Source of the DNA: Mycobacterium sp. 1554424.7
GTDB lineage: Bacteria; Actinomycetota; Actinomycetes; Mycobacteriales; Mycobacteriaceae
Assembly: GCF_001665295.1 (NCBI RefSeq)
Contig: NZ_LZSE01000137.1
Span: forward strand, 1 to 59,941
DNA length: 59,941 bases
Direction: 5' to 3'
How positions within the stretch are numbered: the stretch's first letter is position 1; the number at the start of each line of letters is the position of its first letter. Under the pieces are notes generated by a model that saw only the letters and a program-made list of their open reading frames with translations, had not been told where the DNA came from and searched no databases. The translations under genes and the position numbers were made by a program. Shown one piece after another: positions 10,404 to 18,429 of the stretch.

Positions 10404-11660
10404 GTGACCGCGACGCCGCGCGAATTCGACGTCGTCCTGTACGGGGCGACCGGGTTCGTCGGGAAGCTCACTGCCGAATACCTGGCGCGCGCCGGAGCCG
10501 GCGCCCGGATCGCGCTGGCGGGCAGGTCCCCCGACCGGCTGCGCGCCGTACGCGACACCCTGGGCGACTCGGCGCGGGACTGGCCCGTCCTGGCCGCCGA
10601 TGCCGCGTCCCCGTCGACGCTGGACGAGATGGCCGCCCGGACGCGGGTGGTCGTCACGACCGTCGGGCCCTACGCGCGCTACGGGCTGCCGCTGGTGGCC
10701 GCCTGCGCGGCCGCGGGCACCGACTATGCCGACCTGACCGGGGAGGCGTTGTTCGTCCGCGACAGCATCGATCTACACCACAAGCAGGCCGCCGACACCG
10801 GTGCCCGCATCGTGCACGCCTGCGGATTCGACTCGATTCCGTCGGATTTGAGCGTCTACGCGCTGTACCGCGCGGCGCGGGACGACGGCGCCGGGGAGCT
10901 GGGCGACACCCACTTCGTGGTGCGTTCCCTGCGCGGCGGATTCTCCGGCGGCACCTACGCCTCGTTGCTCGAGGTGCTGCAGACGTCCTCGAGCGATCCC
11001 GAGGCGCGCCGCCAGCTCGCCGACCCCTACACGTTGAGCACCGACCGCGCCGCCGAACCCGAGTTCGGCCGCCAACCCGACTTGCCGTGGCGCCGCGGAG
11101 ACCGCTTGGCGCCGGAACTGTCCGGGGTGTGGACCGCCGGATTCCTGATGGCGCCCTACAACACCCGGATCGTTCGACGCAGCAACGCCCTGCTGGACTG
11201 GGCGTACGGCCGCCGGTTCCGCTACGACGAGAACATGAGCGTCGGGTCGTCGGCCCTGGCGCCGGTGGCCTCGGCCGTCCTCGGCGGTGTGGGTAACGCG
11301 ATGTTCGAGCTGAGCAGCCGCTACTTCCGGCTGCTTCCGCGTCGCCTGGTGGGCCGGGTCGTTCCCAAACCGGGGACCGGCCCGAGCGCGAAGACGCGCG
11401 AGCGTGGCTACTACCGGACCGAGACCTACACCACCACGACCACCGGCGCCCGTTACGTGGCGCGCATGGAGCAGCGGGGAGACCCGGGCTACAAGGCGAC
11501 CTCGGTGCTGCTGGGGGAGTGCGGCCTGGCGCTCGCGCTGGACCGCGACAAACTGTCCGGTCTGCTCGGCGTGCTGACGCCCGCGGCCGCGATGGGTGAC
11601 GCGTTGCTGGCGCGGTTCCCCGCCGTCGGCGTGTCGCTGCAGACCGAACGGCTGAGCTGA
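10404..11660 (+). CDS. Trans-acting enoyl reductase / saccharopine dehydrogenase-like
   Basis: NAD(P)-dependent oxidoreductase, homologue of Rv2449c; 418 residues. N-terminal Rossmann fold with VVLYGATGFVGKLTAEYLA and AGRSPDRL, then the family motif HACGFDSIPSDLSVY. The family includes Rv2953, the trans-acting enoyl reductase of phthiocerol synthesis, but the substrate of this member is unknown and there is no polyketide synthase nearby. Start GTG 10404 is set by the leaderless -10 and by the MTATPREFDVVLYGATG start. Confidence 0.8.
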   Translation: MTATPREFDVVLYGATGFVGKLTAEYLARAGAGARIALAGRSPDRLRAVRDTLGDSARDWPVLAADAASPSTLDEMAARTRVVVTTVGPYARYGLPLVAACAAAGTDYADLTGEALFVRDSIDLHHKQAADTGARIVHACGFDSIPSDLSVYALYRAARDDGAGELGDTHFVVRSLRGGFSGGTYASLLEVLQTSSSDPEARRQLADPYTLSTDRAAEPEFGRQPDLPWRRGDRLAPELSGVWTAGFLMAPYNTRIVRRSNALLDWAYGRRFRYDENMSVGSSALAPVASAVLGGVGNAMFELSSRYFRLLPRRLVGRVVPKPGTGPSAKTRERGYYRTETYTTTTTGARYVARMEQRGDPGYKATSVLLGECGLALALDRDKLSGLLGVLTPAAAMGDALLARFPAVGVSLQTERLS

Positions 11661-11749
11661 TCCGGGTTGCCGCAACGACTTTCGATCCGGGTCCGCTGGG
11701 TCTAGTGTCGTAATCGACTTGGCTCTACTCGACGAAGGTGGACACACCG

Positions 11750-12328
11750 ATGGCCGGTCTCGATGATCTGTACTCCCAGATTCCCACTGCTGAAATCGCG
11801 AACAGGCTCGGCGCCGACGCAGGCGACGTCGACAAGGCGGTTCATACCCTGGTCCCGGCGCTGCTCGGCGGGCTGCAACAGAACTCGGAAGATCCCGAGC
11901 AGGCCGGCCGGATCGAATCCATGGCGAGTACCCACGCCGCGCGGGGCCTGCTCGACGTCGGCGGCGGCGCGGACGAGACCGGCGGGCACCAGGCGGTCGC
12001 GACGCTGTTCGGTGGCAACGACGCCGATCAGGTCGCGTCGGCGCTGGCCGATCGGGGTGCCGGCGACCGTGAGCTGCTCAAGCAGTTGCTGCCGGTAGTG
12101 CTGCCAATTGTGCTGGCGTACATCGGGAAACGGCTCGGCTCAGGCGGGGAGAGCGGCGCGCCGAAGAAAGAGGCGGCTTCCGGCGGCGGACTGGGTGAAG
12201 TCCTGGGCAGCATCCTCGGTGGTGGCTCCGGCGACAAATCCCTCGGCGGCATCCTCGGAAGTGTGTTGAGCGGCAAGGGTGGCGCACTTGGCGATCTTCT
12301 CGGCGGCCTGCTCGGCGGCAAGAAGTAG
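11750..12328 (+). CDS. DUF937 family protein
   Basis: About 192 residues. An N-terminal helical DUF937 region (LDDLYSQIPTAEIANRLGAD...VHTLVPALLGGLQQN) is followed by a hydrophobic stretch LLPVVLPIVLAYIGKRLG and a Gly/Leu-rich tail with repeated GGxLGxxLGGLLGG-type segments. ATG 11750 has GAAGG at good spacing; GTG 11738 is an in-frame alternative. Function unknown. Confidence 0.75.
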   Translation: MAGLDDLYSQIPTAEIANRLGADAGDVDKAVHTLVPALLGGLQQNSEDPEQAGRIESMASTHAARGLLDVGGGADETGGHQAVATLFGGNDADQVASALADRGAGDRELLKQLLPVVLPIVLAYIGKRLGSGGESGAPKKEAASGGGLGEVLGSILGGGSGDKSLGGILGSVLSGKGGALGDLLGGLLGGKK

Positions 12329-12422
12329 TACGGCGCTCGTTCGGAGTGTTCACGGGCGGTTCCCGGACGGTTTCGATTGCGTCGAGTTCACGGCTGCCCA
12401 AGGCGAACCAGGATGAGTAGGT

Positions 12423-12439
12423 TTGTCCTTATCGGACAA
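12423..12439. promoter_or_regulatory. Short inverted repeat upstream of lectin gene
   Basis: TTGTCC-TTATC-GGACAA, a perfect 6-bp inverted repeat about 55 nt before the lectin start. It could be an operator or an early-leader hairpin; the sequence does not decide. Confidence 0.4.
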
Positions 12440-12494
12440 GGGAAATGACGTCCGACCCCAATCGGCCGGACGGCGACAACGAGAGGGGAATGAA

Positions 12495-13121
12495 GTGTCA
12501 GACACACTCACCGCGGGACAGAAGCTGGTGCGAGGCGAAGCGCTCACCTCGCACAACGGCGCCTACACCCTCACATTGCAGGACGACGGCAACCTAGTGC
12601 TGGCCGCGCGCGGCCAGGCCCTCTGGGCCACCGGGACCGACGGTCAGGATGTGGTGCGGGCCGAAGTGCAACCCGACGGCAATTTCGTTGTGTACGCGGC
12701 TGACAAGCCGGTGTGGCACACCGCCACGCAAGGCAAGAAGGACGTCAAGCTCGTGCTGCAGGACGACCGCAACCTGGTCCTCTACGCCGCCGACGGTGCC
12801 GCGTGGTCGACCAAGACCGAGACCGACGCGCCACCGCCCCCGGTGCCCGAGGCCGCGGCCTCCGAGGAAACGGCCGCCGTCGACGAGCCCGTCGCCGAAA
12901 CCGCGGTTGAAGAGCCCGCGACCGAGGCGGCCCCCGAGGCTCCTGCCGAGCCAGAGCCGGAACCCTCCGCGCGGACGTACACCGTCGAATCCGGCGACAC
13001 TCTGTGGGCCATCGCGGAGCGCTTCTACGGTGATGGCAGCAAGTATCAGGTGATCGCCGACGCCAGCGGCATCTCCGACCCGGACGTTATTCAGCCCGGT
13101 CAAGTGCTGACTATTCCCTGA
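12495..13121 (+). CDS. Bulb-type mannose-binding lectin with C-terminal LysM
   Basis: 208 residues in two domains. The N-terminal B-lectin (monocot mannose-binding) domain carries three QxDxNxVxY-type motifs (LQDDGNLVL, VQPDGNFVVY, LQDDRNLVLY). An acidic Pro/Ala/Glu linker follows, then a C-terminal LysM (YTVESGDTLWAIAERFYGDG...IQPGQVLTIP) that should bind peptidoglycan. No signal peptide is visible. GTG 12495 follows GAGAGGGG at 6 nt; the frame opens earlier at a TTG (12423), which lies in the upstream inverted repeat. A similar lectin is known in M. smegmatis; M. tuberculosis has none at this site. Confidence 0.88.
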   Translation: MSDTLTAGQKLVRGEALTSHNGAYTLTLQDDGNLVLAARGQALWATGTDGQDVVRAEVQPDGNFVVYAADKPVWHTATQGKKDVKLVLQDDRNLVLYAADGAAWSTKTETDAPPPPVPEAAASEETAAVDEPVAETAVEEPATEAAPEAPAEPEPEPSARTYTVESGDTLWAIAERFYGDGSKYQVIADASGISDPDVIQPGQVLTIP

Positions 13122-13199
13122 TCGCCGGGGATCGCGACAGCGGTCGGATCCGTGTGACCAGCGGATTCGACCGCTTACGCGCGGGCAACCAGGTCTCCC

Positions 13200-13205
13200 T
13201 AGAAT
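13200..13205 (+). promoter_or_regulatory. -10 element of valS, leaderless
   Basis: TAGAAT ends 6 nt before the valS GTG, so the transcript probably begins at the start codon. Confidence 0.6.
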
Positions 13206-13211
13206 TGACCG

Positions 13212-15863
13212 GTGACCGCCACCCCCCACCCCGCCGCCGACCAGCTCCCCAAGTCGTGGGATCCGGCCGCGATGGAGGACGCGATCTATCAGCAGTGGCT
13301 GGATGCGGGCTACTTCAAGGCTGACGCGAGCAGCTCCAAGCCCGCCTACTCGATCGTGCTGCCGCCGCCCAACGTGACCGGCAGCCTGCACATGGGCCAC
13401 GCGCTGGAACACACCATGATGGACGCCCTGACCCGCCGCAAGCGCATGCAGGGCTACGAGGTGCTGTGGCAGCCGGGCATGGACCACGCGGGCATCGCAA
13501 CGCAGAGCGTGGTGGAAAAGCAGCTCGCGGTCGACGGCAAGACCAAGGAGGACTTCGGCCGGGAGCTGTTCGTCGACAAGGTGTGGGACTGGAAGCGCGA
13601 GTCCGGCGGCGCCATCGGCGGGCAGATGCGCCGGCTGGGTGACGGCGTGGACTGGAGCCGCGACCGCTTCACCATGGACGAGGGACTCTCGCGCGCGGTG
13701 CGCACCATCTTCAAGCGGCTCTACGACGCCGGGCTGATCTATCGGGCCGAGCGGCTGGTCAACTGGTCGCCCGTGCTCGAGACGGCGATCTCCGACCTCG
13801 AGGTGAATTACCTCGACGTCGAGGGCGAGCTGGTGTCGTTCCGGTACGGCTCGCTCGACGACGCGGAACCCCACATCGTGGTGGCCACCACCCGGGTGGA
13901 GACGATGCTGGGCGACACCGCGATCGCGGTCCATCCCGACGACGAGCGCTACCGCCACCTGGTCGGCACCACGCTGCCGCACCCCTTCCTGGACCGGCAA
14001 CTCCTCGTCGTCGCCGACGAGCACGTCGATCCCGAATTCGGCACGGGCGCGGTCAAAGTCACGCCGGCGCATGATCCCAACGACTTCGAGATCGGGCTGC
14101 GCCACGAGCTGCCGATGATCTCGATCATGGACACCAAGGGCCGGATCGCCGACACCGGAACGCAATTCGACGGAATGGACCGCTTCGTGGCCCGTGTCGC
14201 GGTGCGCGAAGCGCTGGCGGCGCAGGGCCGAGTCGTCGAGGAGAAGCGGCCCTACCTGCACAGCGTCGGGCATTCGGAGCGCAGCGGCGAGCCGATCGAG
14301 CCGCGGCTGTCGCTGCAGTGGTGGGTGCGGGTGGAATCGCTGGCCAAGGCGGCCGGCGACGCGGTTCGCAACGGGGACACCGTGATTCACCCTGCCAGCC
14401 TGGAGCCGCGCTGGTTCGCCTGGGTCGACGACATGCACGACTGGTGCATCTCGCGGCAGCTGTGGTGGGGTCACCGCATCCCGATCTGGTACGGGCCCGA
14501 TGGCGAGCAGGTGTGCGTCGGCCCCGACGAGGCGCCGCCGCAGGGCTGGGAGCAGGATCCCGACGTGCTGGATACCTGGTTCTCGTCCGCGCTGTGGCCG
14601 TTCTCCACGCTGGGCTGGCCGTCGGAGACCCCGGAGCTGGAAAAGTTCTATCCCACAAGCGTTTTGGTCACCGGCTACGACATCCTGTTCTTCTGGGTCG
14701 CGCGGATGATGATGTTCGGCACCTTCGTCGGCGCCGACGACGCGATCACGCTCGGTGGCCGCCGCGGACCGCAAGTGCCGTTCACCGACATCTTCCTGCA
14801 CGGGCTGATCCGCGACGAGTTCGGCCGCAAGATGAGCAAGTCCAAGGGCAACGTCGTCGACCCGCTGGACTGGATGGAGGAGTTCGGGGCCGACGCCCTG
14901 CGCTTCGCGCTGGCGCGCGGTGCCAGCCCGGGCGGTGACCTGTCTGTCGGCGAGGATGCCGTCCGGGCCTCGCGAAACTTCGGCACGAAGCTGTTCAACG
15001 CCACCCGCTACGCGCTGCTGAACGGGGCCGCACTCGCTCCGCTACCGGCCCACAGCGAGCTGACCGATGCGGACCGCTGGATCCTCGGGCGACTGGAAGA
15101 GGTTCGCGCCGAGGTCGATTCGGCCTTCGACGGCTATGAGTTCAGCCGGGCGTGCGAGTCGCTGTACCACTTCGCGTGGGACGAATTCTGTGACTGGTAC
15201 GTCGAACTCGCCAAGACGCAGCTGGCCGACGGGCTCGCCCACACCACCGCGGTGCTGGCCGCGGTGCTCGACACGCTGCTGCGGCTGCTGCACCCGGTGA
15301 TCCCGTTCCTCACCGAGGCGCTGTGGCAGGCGCTGACCGGCCAGGAGTCGCTGGTGATCGCCGAGTGGCCCACGGCGTCGGGCATCGGCCTGGATCCCGT
15401 TGCGGCGCAACGGATCGCCGACATGCAGCGCCTCGTCACCGAGGTCCGCCGGTTCCGCAGCGACCAGGGCCTGGCCGATCGGCAGAGGGTGCCCGCCCGG
15501 CTGACCGGCGTCGAAGCCTCCGACCTGAGCGGCCAGGTGGCTTCCGTGACGTCGCTGGCGTGGCTCACCGCGCCGGATCCGGCTTTCCAGCCGTCGGCGT
15601 CCGTGGAGGTGCGCCTGTCCGGCGGCACCGTCGTCGTCGAACTCGACACCTCCGGCACCATCGACGTCGCCGCCGAGCGCCGGCGCCTGGAAAAGGATCT
15701 GGCCGCCGCGCAAAAGGAGCTTGCGTCCACCGCCGCCAAACTGGGCAACGCCGACTTCCTGGCCAAGGCGCCCGAACAGGTCGTCGCCAAGATTCGCGAC
15801 CGTCAGCGCATCGCCCAGGAGGAAACCGACCGGATCAACGCGAGGCTGGCCGGGCTGCAATGA
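13212..15863 (+). CDS. valS: Valyl-tRNA synthetase
   Basis: Class I synthetase charging tRNA-Val, 883 residues. Class I signatures: HMGH (HIGH variant, in [17 protein letters not shown]) and KMSKS ([14 protein letters not shown]). The editing (CP1) domain lies between them ([20 protein letters not shown]). The C-terminus is a charged coiled-coil arm ([18 protein letters not shown]). GTG start supported by the leaderless -10. The stop overlaps the folC ATG. Confidence 0.98.
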   Translation: MTATPHPAADQLPKSWDPAAMEDAIYQQWLDAGYFKADASSSKPAYSIVLPPPNVTGSLHMGHALEHTMMDALTRRKRMQGYEVLWQPGMDHAGIATQSVVEKQLAVDGKTKEDFGRELFVDKVWDWKRESGGAIGGQMRRLGDGVDWSRDRFTMDEGLSRAVRTIFKRLYDAGLIYRAERLVNWSPVLETAISDLEVNYLDVEGELVSFRYGSLDDAEPHIVVATTRVETMLGDTAIAVHPDDERYRHLVGTTLPHPFLDRQLLVVADEHVDPEFGTGAVKVTPAHDPNDFEIGLRHELPMISIMDTKGRIADTGTQFDGMDRFVARVAVREALAAQGRVVEEKRPYLHSVGHSERSGEPIEPRLSLQWWVRVESLAKAAGDAVRNGDTVIHPASLEPRWFAWVDDMHDWCISRQLWWGHRIPIWYGPDGEQVCVGPDEAPPQGWEQDPDVLDTWFSSALWPFSTLGWPSETPELEKFYPTSVLVTGYDILFFWVARMMMFGTFVGADDAITLGGRRGPQVPFTDIFLHGLIRDEFGRKMSKSKGNVVDPLDWMEEFGADALRFALARGASPGGDLSVGEDAVRASRNFGTKLFNATRYALLNGAALAPLPAHSELTDADRWILGRLEEVRAEVDSAFDGYEFSRACESLYHFAWDEFCDWYVELAKTQLADGLAHTTAVLAAVLDTLLRLLHPVIPFLTEALWQALTGQESLVIAEWPTASGIGLDPVAAQRIADMQRLVTEVRRFRSDQGLADRQRVPARLTGVEASDLSGQVASVTSLAWLTAPDPAFQPSASVEVRLSGGTVVVELDTSGTIDVAAERRRLEKDLAAAQKELASTAAKLGNADFLAKAPEQVVAKIRDRQRIAQEETDRINARLAGLQ

Positions 15864-17296
15864 CTTTGGAGCCGCCCGAACGGGGCACCAGCGCGGCTCC
15901 CACACCGGATGAGATCGCGTCGCTGCTGCAGGTCGAGCACCTGCTTGATCAACGCTGGCCGGAAACCAAGATCGAGCCCAGCCTGACCCGGATCAGCGCC
16001 CTGATGGACCTGCTCGGGTCGCCGCAGCTGGGGTATCCGTCGATTCACATCGCGGGCACCAACGGCAAGACCTCCGTGGCCCGCATGGTCGACGCCCTGG
16101 TGACCGCGCTGGGCCGGCGCACCGGCCGGACCACCAGCCCCCACCTGCAATCCGCGGTCGAGCGCATCGCGATCGACGGGCAGCCGATCAGCCCCGCGCA
16201 ATACGTGGCGACGTACCGCGAGATCGAACCGTTCGTCCAGATGGTCGACGCGCAATCGCAAGCTGACGGCGGGCCGGCGATGAGCAAGTTCGAGGTGCTT
16301 ACCGCGATGGCGTTCGCCGCCTTCGCCGACGCGCCCGTCGACGTGGCGGTGGTCGAGGTCGGCATGGGCGGCCGATGGGACGCCACCAACGTGATCAACG
16401 CGCCGGTCGCCGTGATCACCCCCATCGGCATCGACCACGTCGAATACCTCGGCGGCGAGCTCGCCGGGATCGCCGGCGAGAAGGCCGGCATCATCCACCG
16501 GGCACCCGGGGGAGCCCCGGACACCGTCGCCGTCATCGCGCGCCAGGCGCCGGAGGCCATGGAGGTGCTGCTGGCCCAATCCGTGCGCGCCGACGCCGCG
16601 GTCGCCCGCGAGGACTCGGAGTTCGCGGTGCTGGGCCGCCAGGTCGCGATCGGCGGGCAGATGTTGGAGCTGCAGGGCCTGGGTGGGATGTATTCGGACG
16701 TCTACCTGCCGCTGCACGGCGAACACCAGGCCCACAACGCCGTGGTGGCGCTCGCGGCGGTGGAGGCCTTCTTCGGGGCGGGCGCGCAGCGCCAGCTGGA
16801 CGTGGACGCGGTCCGGGCCGGTTTCGCCGCGGTCACCAGCCCCGGCCGGCTGGAGCGCCTGCGCAGCGCCCCCACCGTGTTCATCGACGCCGCCCACAAT
16901 CCGGCGGGGGCGGCCGCGCTGGCGCAGACGCTGGCCGGCGAATTCGACTTCCGGTTCCTGGTCGGCGTGCTCAGCGTGATGGCCGACAAGGACGTGGACG
17001 GCATCCTCGCCGCGCTGGAGCCGGCGTTCGATTCGGTCGTGGTGACCCAGAACGGCTCGCCGCGGGCGCTGGACGTCGAGTCGCTGGCGCTGGCCGCCCG
17101 TGAGCGTTTCGGGCCCGACCGCGTGACGACGGCCGACAACCTGCGCGACGCCGTCGACGTCGCGACCGCCCTGGTCGACGAGGCCGCGACGGAAACCGGT
17201 GCGGCGGAATCGTTTTCGGGCACCGGCATCGTCGTCACCGGCTCCGTGGTCACCGCCGGGGCCGCGCGGACCCTGTTCGGTCGGGACCCCGAATGA
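15860..17296 (+). CDS. folC: Dihydrofolate synthase / folylpolyglutamate synthase
   Basis: Mur-ligase-type enzyme that adds glutamate to dihydropteroate and extends folate polyglutamate tails; 478 residues. P-loop [21 protein letters not shown]/folate-site segments [13 protein letters not shown] and [15 protein letters not shown], and C-terminal [15 protein letters not shown] 15860 overlaps the valS stop (ATGA); the frame is open far upstream inside valS, but that part is not FolC. The 3' end overlaps the next gene in the same way. Confidence 0.95.
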   Translation: MTLEPPERGTSAAPTPDEIASLLQVEHLLDQRWPETKIEPSLTRISALMDLLGSPQLGYPSIHIAGTNGKTSVARMVDALVTALGRRTGRTTSPHLQSAVERIAIDGQPISPAQYVATYREIEPFVQMVDAQSQADGGPAMSKFEVLTAMAFAAFADAPVDVAVVEVGMGGRWDATNVINAPVAVITPIGIDHVEYLGGELAGIAGEKAGIIHRAPGGAPDTVAVIARQAPEAMEVLLAQSVRADAAVAREDSEFAVLGRQVAIGGQMLELQGLGGMYSDVYLPLHGEHQAHNAVVALAAVEAFFGAGAQRQLDVDAVRAGFAAVTSPGRLERLRSAPTVFIDAAHNPAGAAALAQTLAGEFDFRFLVGVLSVMADKDVDGILAALEPAFDSVVVTQNGSPRALDVESLALAARERFGPDRVTTADNLRDAVDVATALVDEAATETGAAESFSGTGIVVTGSVVTAGAARTLFGRDPE

Positions 17297-17649
17297 CCGA
17301 GCAGAGTCCGGACCCCTGGAAGAGCTTCGGCGCGGTGATGGCCGCGACGCTGATCCTCGAGGCCATCGTGGTGCTGCTGGCGATACCCGTGGTGGGCGCC
17401 GTCGGCGGCGGGCTGACCACCGCGTCGCTGGCCTATCTGATCGGCCTGGCCGTGGTGCTGATCCTGCTGGCCGGGCTGCAGCGCAGGCCGTGGGCGATCT
17501 GGGTGAACCTGGGCGTCCAGGTGATCCTGCTCGCCGGTTTCCTGGTGTATCCGGGTGTGGGGTTCATCGGCGTGCTGTTCACCGGGTTGTGGGCGTTGAT
17601 CGCGTACTTCCGTGCCGAGGTGCGGCGCCGTCAGTCGCCGCCGGGCTAA
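17293..17649 (+). CDS. DUF4233 small membrane protein (Rv2446c homologue)
   Basis: 118 residues with four hydrophobic segments ([73 protein letters not shown]) and a short basic tail. Its ATG overlaps the folC stop by 4 nt. The valS-folC-DUF4233-ndk order is conserved in mycobacteria; function unknown. Confidence 0.85.
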   Translation: MTEQSPDPWKSFGAVMAATLILEAIVVLLAIPVVGAVGGGLTTASLAYLIGLAVVLILLAGLQRRPWAIWVNLGVQVILLAGFLVYPGVGFIGVLFTGLWALIAYFRAEVRRRQSPPG

Positions 17650-17665
17650 CCGCAAATCGGTTCTG

Positions 17666-17671
17666 TACGCT
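17666..17671 (+). promoter_or_regulatory. -10 element of ndk, leaderless
   Basis: TACGCT ends 7 nt before the ndk GTG at 17679; start-codon transcription is likely. Confidence 0.55.
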
Positions 17672-17678
17672 GTCCGCC

Positions 17679-18089
17679 GTGACCGAACGGACCCTGGTAC
17701 TGATCAAGCCTGACGCCGTCGAACGGCACCTGATCGGCGAGATCATCGGCCGCATCGAGCGAAAAGGGCTCACCATCGCGGCGCTGGAGCTGCGGCACGT
17801 CAGCGAAGAACTGGCCGGCCAGCACTACGCGGAGCATGAAGGCAAGCCCTTCTTCGGGTCGTTGCTGGAGTTCATCACCTCGGGGCCGGTGGTGGCGGCG
17901 ATCGTGGAGGGGCCGCGCGCGATCGCGGCGTTTCGGCAGGTGGCTGGCGGTACCGACCCGGTGGACAAGGCCACGCCCGGCACCATTCGGGGCGATTTCG
18001 GGCTGGAGACGCAGTTCAACCTGGTGCACGGGTCCGATTCGGCCGAGTCGGCCCAGCGCGAGATCGCGCTCTGGTTTCCCGGAATTTAG
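17679..18089 (+). CDS. ndk: Nucleoside diphosphate kinase
   Basis: Balances NTP and dNTP pools by phosphate transfer through a phosphohistidine; 136 residues, the normal size. N-terminal [12 protein letters not shown] and the active-site His in FNLVHGSDS are intact. GTG 17679 matches the [12 protein letters not shown] start; the frame stays open far upstream without homology. In mycobacteria Ndk is also secreted and acts on host Rho-family GTPases. Confidence 0.97.
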   Translation: MTERTLVLIKPDAVERHLIGEIIGRIERKGLTIAALELRHVSEELAGQHYAEHEGKPFFGSLLEFITSGPVVAAIVEGPRAIAAFRQVAGGTDPVDKATPGTIRGDFGLETQFNLVHGSDSAESAQREIALWFPGI

Positions 18090-18429
18090 CGCTGGGACGA
18101 TACGGGCCGCATCGCGGCCCTGGCGGTGTTTGCTGACGCGCGCGGATCGGGCGCGGGTGGGCACTGGAAGTGATGTGGGATACTGACAGCGGGTGAACGT
18201 CGCCGGACCGGCTTCGGACACCCGAATGAAGACTTAGACAAGCGCGACCATTGCGACCCCGCGATGTTGCGCCGCATGTCAGGCCTACATTCAGCACGGC
18301 GCCGAGTGAGTTCTCCCTGAGCCGCTCGGGGCGAGACCATCACAAGCCTGGGAGAAGCGACCCAGGCCTATAGCGAAGCCCTCGCGTGGCCGCGTCGAAA
18401 CGACGCGCCCGGGGGCTAAAGGAGAATTC
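18090..18429 (+). promoter_or_regulatory. 340-nt rne leader with hairpins
   Basis: Long gap between ndk and rne with no gene. Two perfect hairpins lie near its end: GCCTGGG-8 nt-CCCAGGC (18346-18367) and CGCGTCG-AAA-CGACGCG (18391-18407). An AAAGGAG ribosome-binding site (18418-18424) follows 10 nt later. Long structured leaders on rne are used for RNase E autoregulation in other bacteria; that role is inferred here. Confidence 0.55.

Noticed and set aside
12594-14801. 735-aa minus-strand open frame over the lectin and valS genes
   Set aside because: Antisense shadow; valS motifs on the plus strand are unambiguous.
15323-15859. N-terminal extension of folC into valS
   Set aside because: Frame is open but the sequence is an out-of-frame reading of valS; FolC homology begins at ATG 15860.
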